Made by a program: the position numbers and the translations under genes. DNA of 64,000 bases from Bromus sterilis (lineage: Eukaryota > Streptophyta > Magnoliopsida > Poales > Poaceae). How positions within the stretch are numbered: position 1 is the first letter of the stretch; the number at the start of each line of letters is the position of its first letter. This document shows, piece by piece, positions 58,311-64,000 of the stretch. The notes under the pieces are model-generated. The model was not told where the DNA came from, searched no databases, and saw nothing but the letters and a program-made list of their open reading frames with translations. Location of the stretch: contig OX465601.1 of assembly GCA_950022295.1 (NCBI GenBank), forward strand, positions 118,811,501-118,875,500. The letters are read 5' to 3'.

Positions 58311-58438
58311 ACTCCGGTCTACAAGATAGGGGAGTTGCACGCTATCTTTTATCTTTGCTTTTTAGTCTTGTTAGTTTACCTTTCAGTTTTTTACTTTTGT
58401 GTCCCTTATAAAAAATACCAAAAATACCTGCTGCTACT

Positions 58439-60472
58439 ATGGGTTCCAATGAAAACACTAAGTTGTGTGACTTCACTAGTCACAACAACAGTGAATTTAT
58501 CTGCACTCCTATTGCTACACCTGCTACTTCAGCACCTTCTTATGAGATTAAACCTGCTTTGCTAAACCTTGTTATGAAAGAACAATTCTCTGGTGCTAGA
58601 GATGATGCTGCTTTGCATTTAAATAATTTTATTGAGCTTTGTGATATGCAAAAGTACAAAGAAGTAGATGGTGAAATTGTTAAGCTTAAGATTTTTCCTT
58701 TCTCTTTGAGGGATGAAGCTAAAATCCGGTTTCAATCTTTGCCTAAGAATAGCACTGATTCTTGGGATAGGTGCAAGGATGCTTTTATCGGGAAGTACTA
58801 CCCCCCTGCTAAAATTATTCAATTGAGGAGTAAAATTATGAATTTCAGGCAATTGTATAATGAACACGTTGCCCAAGCATGGGAACGTATGAAGAAGCTT
58901 GTCAAGAACTTCCCTACACATGGACTGACTACCTGGATGGTTATCCAGACTTTTTATGCAGGCTTGAACTTTACCTCGCGGAACCTGTTAGATTCGGCCG
59001 CGGGAGTAACTTTTATGTCAACCACACTTGGTGCTGCTACAAAGCTACTTGATGAGATGATGCTGAACTACTCTCAATGGCACACCGAAATATCTCCAAC
59101 TGTTAAGAAGGTAAATTCTATCGAGGAGATCTCCTCTCTAAATGAAAAGGTTGACCTTATCATGTCTCTACTTACCAAGCAAGCTCCTATTGATCCTCAA
59201 AATGTTCCTTTAAATTCTTTGATTGCTCAGGATCAAGTAGATGTGAACTTTATCTCTAGAAACAACTTCAACAACAATGCTTATAGGGGCAACTTTGCTA
59301 GTAATCCTAGGCCGTTTCCATGCACTTATGGGAACAACAACACCTACCCTAGCAACAAGAACCCCACCTCTGAACTAGAGAGTATGCTTAGAGACTTTAT
59401 CACTACCCAAAAGGCCTTCAACAAGAATGTGGAAGAAAAACTAGCTAAATTAGATAATCTTTGTTTGAAGGTAGACAACTTAGCCCTTGATGTTGAGATG
59501 TTAAAAATTAGAACCTGTCCCCTTGAGGAGAGTAAGGTCACTCCTATCAATGCTATCCAGTTACAAATCAATGAAAATATTAGGATGATGGCTAAACTCA
59601 AAGAAAGATGAGCTAGAGAAAAAGAGGAAGAGGATAGAATTAAGAGCCTTCCTACCTACCACACAGTAGCTACTATCCAAGTAGTTGAGGATGTCCAAAC
59701 TGTTAGCACCCATCACACCCCTAGTCCCACTGGACCTATCAATGGTGATGCTACCACCTCAACCATAGATGAAGAAACCTCTATGAACATAGAGTCTTTC
59801 AAACAAGTGAGCTTAAATGATATCACTACCTCCTTGATAGATAGTAGTGACCTAGAGTTTTACAACTGCACTTTATCTGAAGTTATTGGTTTCCTACACA
59901 AGATGTCTAGAGACCCCCACACTAGCACACTTAATCTTGCCTTCACAGAGCATATCACCAATGCTCTAATCAAAGTTAGGGAGGAGAAGATTAGACTAGA
60001 AGTCTCCATACCTAGGAAGCTAGAAGATGGTTGGGATCCTATGATAAAAATCAAATTGAATAACTTTTCTTTTTATGCTCTTTGTGATGTTGGAGGAAGT
60101 ACCTCTGTTATGCCCAAAAGAATGCATGATATGCTTGAATTGAAACCTTTTGATCCTTGTTATTTTGGTGTTCGTCTTGTTGACTCTTCCGTAAAGAAAC
60201 CTTTGGGGAAGATCGACGATGTTCTTATCATTGTCAATGACAATTATGTTCCTGTTGATTTTACTATTATGGACATTGAATGTGAACCTTCTTGTCCAAT
60301 TATTTTGGGACGTCCTTTTCTTCGCACAGTTGGTGCTGTTATTGACATGAAAGAGGGGAATATCAAATTCCAATGCCCTCTCAAGAAAGGGATGGAACAT
60401 TTACCTAGGAAAAAGATTAAGTTACCTTTTGAGTCCGCCACACGGGCTAGTTATTCTCTTGAAGAGACTTGA
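58439..60472 (+). pseudogene. Gag-protease of element C, one in-frame TGA
   Basis: The frame starts MGSNENTKLCDF at 58439. A Gag domain covers about residues 40-200 (EQFSGARDDAALHLNNFIEL, FPFSLRDEAKIRFQSLP, AWERMKKLVKNFPTHGL), then a linker rich in Asn and Lys. A TGA at 59609-59611 sits where the flanking sequence suggests an Arg CGA codon. The same frame then continues to a protease (about 60000-60350) with ALCDVGGSTSVMPK at the active site and CPIILGRPFLRTVGAVIDM near the end, stopping at 60472. No zinc knuckle is obvious. If the stop were suppressed the product would be Gag-protease only. Confidence 0.82.
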
Positions 60473-61660
60473 TCTTTTGCATTAAGCCTAGCTAATGGCT
60501 TTAAAGAAGCGCTTTCGGGAGGCAGCCCGCAACGAATTTAGGTTTTTCTTTTTGCTTTTCTTCTGTTTTTAGTGGTCTTGATGATTGTTACTACTGTAGC
60601 AACATCATTGTATCTTTACTTTTCAAGCTTTGTGCCTTTTATAGCCTCATACGGCAAGGGAAGTAAAAGTTGTGACATGCTGTCCAGAAAACAGATTCTG
60701 TCCTCGTGACTAGAAAAATCACAGAAAAATCCTAGTTCATCCTTTATAGCTGATTTTTTACACATCGTTCTCTATACAATATGAAACTTCCGTATGTTCT
60801 GAGTTTTTTGATTTGAGTTGCAGAAGTGCCCCTGAAAAAATCGTTTCTATCTGCTGTTCTGTTTTTCATAGATTCTGCCACGTTTTGCCTTTCTCTACTT
60901 TTGCAAATCTTAAGCTTGCTTTTTCTTTGCAAAAACTTTTTGGCAATCTTGAGAAACAGTAGATCTTCAATATTATCTTTATTTGCAGTAGAGGAAAAAT
61001 TATTTTAGTAGGGTACTAACCTCTCTAAGCAGTCTACAGTGAGTTATGTATGAAGGGAGTTTTCAAGTGCGCGATGGAAGATGATGAAAGAAGATCTTGG
61101 AGTGTCAAACGCTCAAGCTTGGGGATGCCCATGTGCACCCCAATAAATATTCAAGGAGACTCAAGCGTCTAAGCTTGGGGATGCCCCCGTGCATCCCCTT
61201 CTTCATCAACAATTATCAGTTCGTCTCTCGTTACACTATATTTTTATCGCTTCATGCGTTATGTGCTATTCTTGGAGCGTCTCGCTCTTAGGTTTTGTTT
61301 TCAGTTTTCTTTAGCTTTGTTTGCTATTCGTAAAAAGTTAGATCCCATCTTAGTTACTCTTTTGTGTGGGAGAGATACACGCTCTGCTTGAATTAGAACT
61401 CCTCATAGGATTTGCATGCTTATTCTTTTAGCTTTGAGTTGTTCTTTTTCTTTTCTTAGCTGCTGCTTTGTTTATTTGTAGTGCTTTAGTTTTTCTAGAG
61501 CTTTGCTTTTGTTTTAGGTTGAACTTTCTATAGGTTTCCTTTTTTATCTTGTTAGAGAGTTTGCCTGTTGCACTGAGTTTTGTGTCTTGACTAGAAGTAG
61601 GTAGTTGAAGTTGCTATTTTCTTTGTAGTAGTAACTTGCAATAGTTTTGAGGTATTCACA
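60473..61660 (+). other. Non-coding stretch after gag-protease of element C
   Basis: It begins with TTGCATTAAGCCTAGCTAATGG and CGGGAGGCAGCCCGCAACG, sequences that often follow the gag-protease stop in Triticeae gypsy elements. Two near copies of CTCAAGCTTGGGGATGCCC (about 61109 and 61167) form a direct repeat. Further on the DNA is T-rich. I see no reverse transcriptase. Confidence 0.5.
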
Positions 61661-61836
61661 CGCAACATCCCATTGAGTACACACCGAATTCGTCCTCTAA
61701 TATTGGGACTCGCGCCACCTCCCTCCCCTGCCCAAGCGACTCTGCGGAGAAAACCCCATCTGCCGCTTGCGCTTCGCCGCCCAACACCGATCCCTCCGTT
61801 CCACCTTGCTCCCACTGCCGCTCGAGCTCGACGTCC

Positions 61837-63580
61837 ATGGCGGTCTACGAGCTTGACCCCCATCGCTTCCTCCCCTCCGGTCACCAAATCATTGATGGAG
61901 GGGCCAACCTCCTGCCGCACACTTTCGTCACTACGGGTGCTAGGCCGGAGCGGCGACATGAGGACTTCATGGTGGGAGAGATTTTTCCACCACCACCCCC
62001 TGAGGCATTGGGGCCAGCCAGAGAGGAAGTGGCAGATTTTCTTCAGGCCCGTGGCGTCATGGTGCGCTCTGTGCAACCTTGGTTTCTTGGAGTGGGACTT
62101 TTTCAAGTCCGTGATGCTGTTGTAAGGTACTCGCTCACCCAACATCCACCCTTTGACCTTGGAGGAGATAGATTTGTGCGCTTTTACAACCATGACCAAG
62201 GTGAAGGTTTCCGTGGTGCGGATGATTTTCGTACGGGCTGGATCATGCTTATTGGAGTGCCTTTGGATTATCGTAACACTAAGAATCTGTCAGAGGCCAT
62301 CAATACATTTGGGAAATTTCACTCGTGGAACTCTGAAGATCCATATTTGGTTCGCTCGATAGTGCATGCAACCTTCCCCTCCACTGAGCTTGTGCCAAGG
62401 GACGTGGTTTTTGGTGATTACGCTGAGTGGGGAGGAAACAGGTTTAACTGGACTGCTGCTTGTTACATCCTGGGCGCGGATTGGGCAAATCAGATGCCGC
62501 AGGATGAGGATCCCATGCCGCTCAATGGCAACCCCCATCCTTTTCCTGGGCAGCTTGTCCCAGATAACATTCCCTGGGCGCTTCCTCAATATCCGGCCCT
62601 TGGCTGGAACGACGTCCCTGCACCAGCACCTGACAATGCTCCAGTGCCCAATGACCCTCCGGGTTGGGGGAACACAGTTTGGGGTGAAGATGAAAACCAA
62701 CTGGAAGAGTAGCAGGAGCAGCAACATGATGCACCTGATCAAGACCAGCAGTCCATGGTGCTGGACCACCCCGACCTCTCCGATTCTGTCGAACAACCAG
62801 TTTTGGAGGTCGTCAATATCCCAGATGATGAGGAAAAATTGCCGCACCAGCCGGCTGATGAGGATCCCATCCTAGCGCTCGTCCCTTATGCCCCACCCCC
62901 TATCCCTCCACAACAAGTATTTGTGGGGATGATCAAGATTGCTGCAGGACCCGAGCTGCCCCCTGAGATGCAATGGTGCAGGGCTTTCTCTAGGATGCTT
63001 CCTGAGATTTGCACTCTCAAGATCCCCAGGAGCCTGAGTTTTAGCCCTGTTCTTCCACTGGTCAGCTCCAAGAAATCCTGGAGCATGGCTTTTGATGTCA
63101 ATTCTCTGGAGTTTTCCATATCATACATTGCTGATGATGCGGGGCCACCTGCACTAACCCCCTCCATGCCTGTAGTGGAGCTCCCCAAGGAGATCACTTT
63201 CTTCAGCCCCCATGGTGAAGGCGCCGACACCAAGACGCAAGAAGAGGACAACTCCCATTGTTGGCACTTCTGTCAGGCGCTGCACCAGAAGCACGATCAA
63301 GCGTGATGGCTTCAAGGCGGGAACTTTGGCCGAACTCCCCTTGGCCCCAAAGCGCAAGAAGCCCAAGACCAAGCCCATTCCCATGATGCCTGAGGAATCT
63401 GCAGAAGGACAAGCCCAAGGCCCAGCTCAGGGGGAGGAGACGGTGCTGCCACACACTCCAATGAAAGTCCTTCAGACCATTGGCGCTGACCTGCAGATTG
63501 ACCCAGCTATGCTGACGAAGGAGAAGCTTATGGCGACTCCATCCTCTTCAATGGCACCTCATGAGGATGATGATATTTAG
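61837..63580 (+). pseudogene. LINE ORF1 protein, nonsense and frameshift
   Basis: ORF1 starts MAVYELDPHRFLPSGHQ. Residues about 90-200 (VRYSLTQHPPFDLGGDRF, then FRTGWIMLIGVPLDYRN) resemble the RNA-binding-like region of plant L1 ORF1 proteins. The middle is Pro/Asp/Asn-rich. A TAG at 62710-62712 interrupts the frame in a Gln-rich stretch. Near 63205-63215, at a CCCCC run, the frame shifts, and the basic C-terminus continues as APTPRRKKRTTPIVG, then VRRCTRSTIKRDGFKAG, to a stop at 63580. ORF1 proteins bind LINE RNA and aid reverse transcription; this copy is dead. Confidence 0.72.
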
Positions 63581-63734
63581 CTCCTTCTCTGCTCTTTGGG
63601 TTTGGCAAGCCCTAAATTGGCCAGTTGTGATACTGTTCTTGGGTAGCTTTCTTTTGGCACTTGGGCCTTTTGCGGGAACTGGTTGATATCTGTAATGTTT
63701 ACAGTTATCTTGCTTTCTTTCTCTTTTAGTCTCT

Positions 63735-64000
63735 ATGAATTTTACATCTACTAGAGATTGGAAAGTGATATGTTGGAATGTTCGTGGTCTAAATTCTACA
63801 GCCAGGCAAAGCGCCGTGCGTGAGAAAATTGAGGACAACCAATGTGCGGTTATCTGCCTTCAGGAAACCAAATGTGAGAATATTGAGCACAATTTTATTA
63901 GATCTTTCTGCCCCAGGCGATTTGATCAATTTGCTGTAGTTCCCTCGAGAGGTGCCTCTGGTGGAATCTTTACTATTTGGAACTCAGCTATTTTTGATGG
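63735..64000 (+). CDS. LINE ORF2, endonuclease N-terminus (partial)
   Basis: The ATG at 63735 opens MNFTSTRDWKVICWNVRGLN, and about residues 14-45 show the apurinic-type endonuclease signature CWNVRGLN followed by VICLQETK, with catalytic Asn and Glu in place. GASGGIFTIWN follows near the window edge. ORF2 would nick target DNA and reverse-transcribe LINE RNA. The 89 codons visible are open, but the reverse transcriptase lies outside the window, so its integrity is unknown. Confidence 0.82.
   Translation, partial: MNFTSTRDWKVICWNVRGLNSTARQSAVREKIEDNQCAVICLQETKCENIEHNFIRSFCPRRFDQFAVVPSRGASGGIFTIWNSAIFD

Larger units (their letters stand above)
56648..61660 (+). mobile_element. Gypsy element C, 5' part
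   Basis: Starts TGATACGTCCAAAACGTATC. The LTR ends at 58283, followed by a GGCGCCGTTGCCGGGGA primer-binding region, gag-protease and a non-coding stretch. It is inserted in element B, and its right part is replaced by, or interrupted by, a LINE from about 61670. No reverse transcriptase is seen before the LINE. The right limit is approximate. Confidence 0.72.
61661..64000 (+). mobile_element. L1-type LINE, 5' part
   Basis: A long broken ORF1 (61837-63580) is followed after 154 bp by the start of an ORF2 with an endonuclease N-terminus, the arrangement of plant L1 LINEs. The element runs off the window. Its 5' end is not sharply defined (about 61661), and without the 3' end no target duplication can be checked. 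Confidence 0.75.

Noticed and set aside
1..64000. tRNA, rRNA or snoRNA genes
   Set aside because: I looked for tRNA-like boxes and conserved rRNA sequence and saw none I could support. The only tRNA-related sequences are retrotransposon primer-binding sites.

Overview
The window is plant nuclear DNA, almost certainly from a Triticeae grass (wheat, barley or Aegilops type). It is dominated by nested LTR retrotransposons. One has the terminal sequences of the BARE/WIS/Angela copia family, and two introns of a host gene hold Stowaway MITEs of the usual grass type. I see only two convincing, apparently intact host genes: a 12-exon NOC2-family ribosome-biogenesis gene (21309-25802) and an intronless BRO1-domain gene (39338-40498). 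All boundaries, exon junctions and target-site duplications (TSDs) were read by eye.

Region 1 (1-19580) is one minus-strand copia element, cut by the left window edge at its protease. It was interrupted three times: by an 855-bp Mutator-type MITE (732-1586), by a 10.1-kb Ty3/gypsy element (1748-11887, TSD ACAAG) and by a 4.3-kb solo LTR in its 5' LTR (14121-18444, TSD TACGT). The gypsy element has gag and protease on the minus strand, no visible reverse transcriptase or integrase, and an intron-containing gene on the opposite strand (3447-6357). It also carries a nine-copy tandem repeat and its own solo-LTR insertion (9899-10883, TSD GTATG).

Region 2 (19581-27200) holds a gypsy gag relic, a MITE-like inverted-repeat element, the NOC2 gene and its downstream sequence. 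Region 3 (27201-39018) holds a 4.1-kb solo LTR (TSD ACTGA) that splits an unrecognised pseudogene, then a complete but decayed copia element with 206-bp LTRs (31811-39018, TSD AAAAT). The BRO1 gene starts about 320 bp beyond that element's 3' LTR. Region 4 (40499-42972) contains a probable DNA transposon carrying a broken AP2-like ORF, and a short tandem repeat.

Region 5 (42973-64000) is a stack of gypsy elements. Element A (5' LTR 42973-44612) is interrupted by element B (45471 onward). B's LTR was later hit by a BARE/Angela-like copia element (46481-55784, TSD GATAC) whose 2127-bp LTRs look identical. B's coding region was hit by element C (56648 onward), and C is followed by an L1-type LINE that runs off the right edge. 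A, B and C have no 3' ends in the window, so their full coding content is unknown.

The mobile elements mostly carry stop codons or frameshifts. Several depend, by inference, on enzymes supplied by other elements. The strongest leads are the antisense spliced gene inside the gypsy element, the recently moved but coding-dead Angela-like element, and the palindromic tandem repeats upstream of a copia TATA box.
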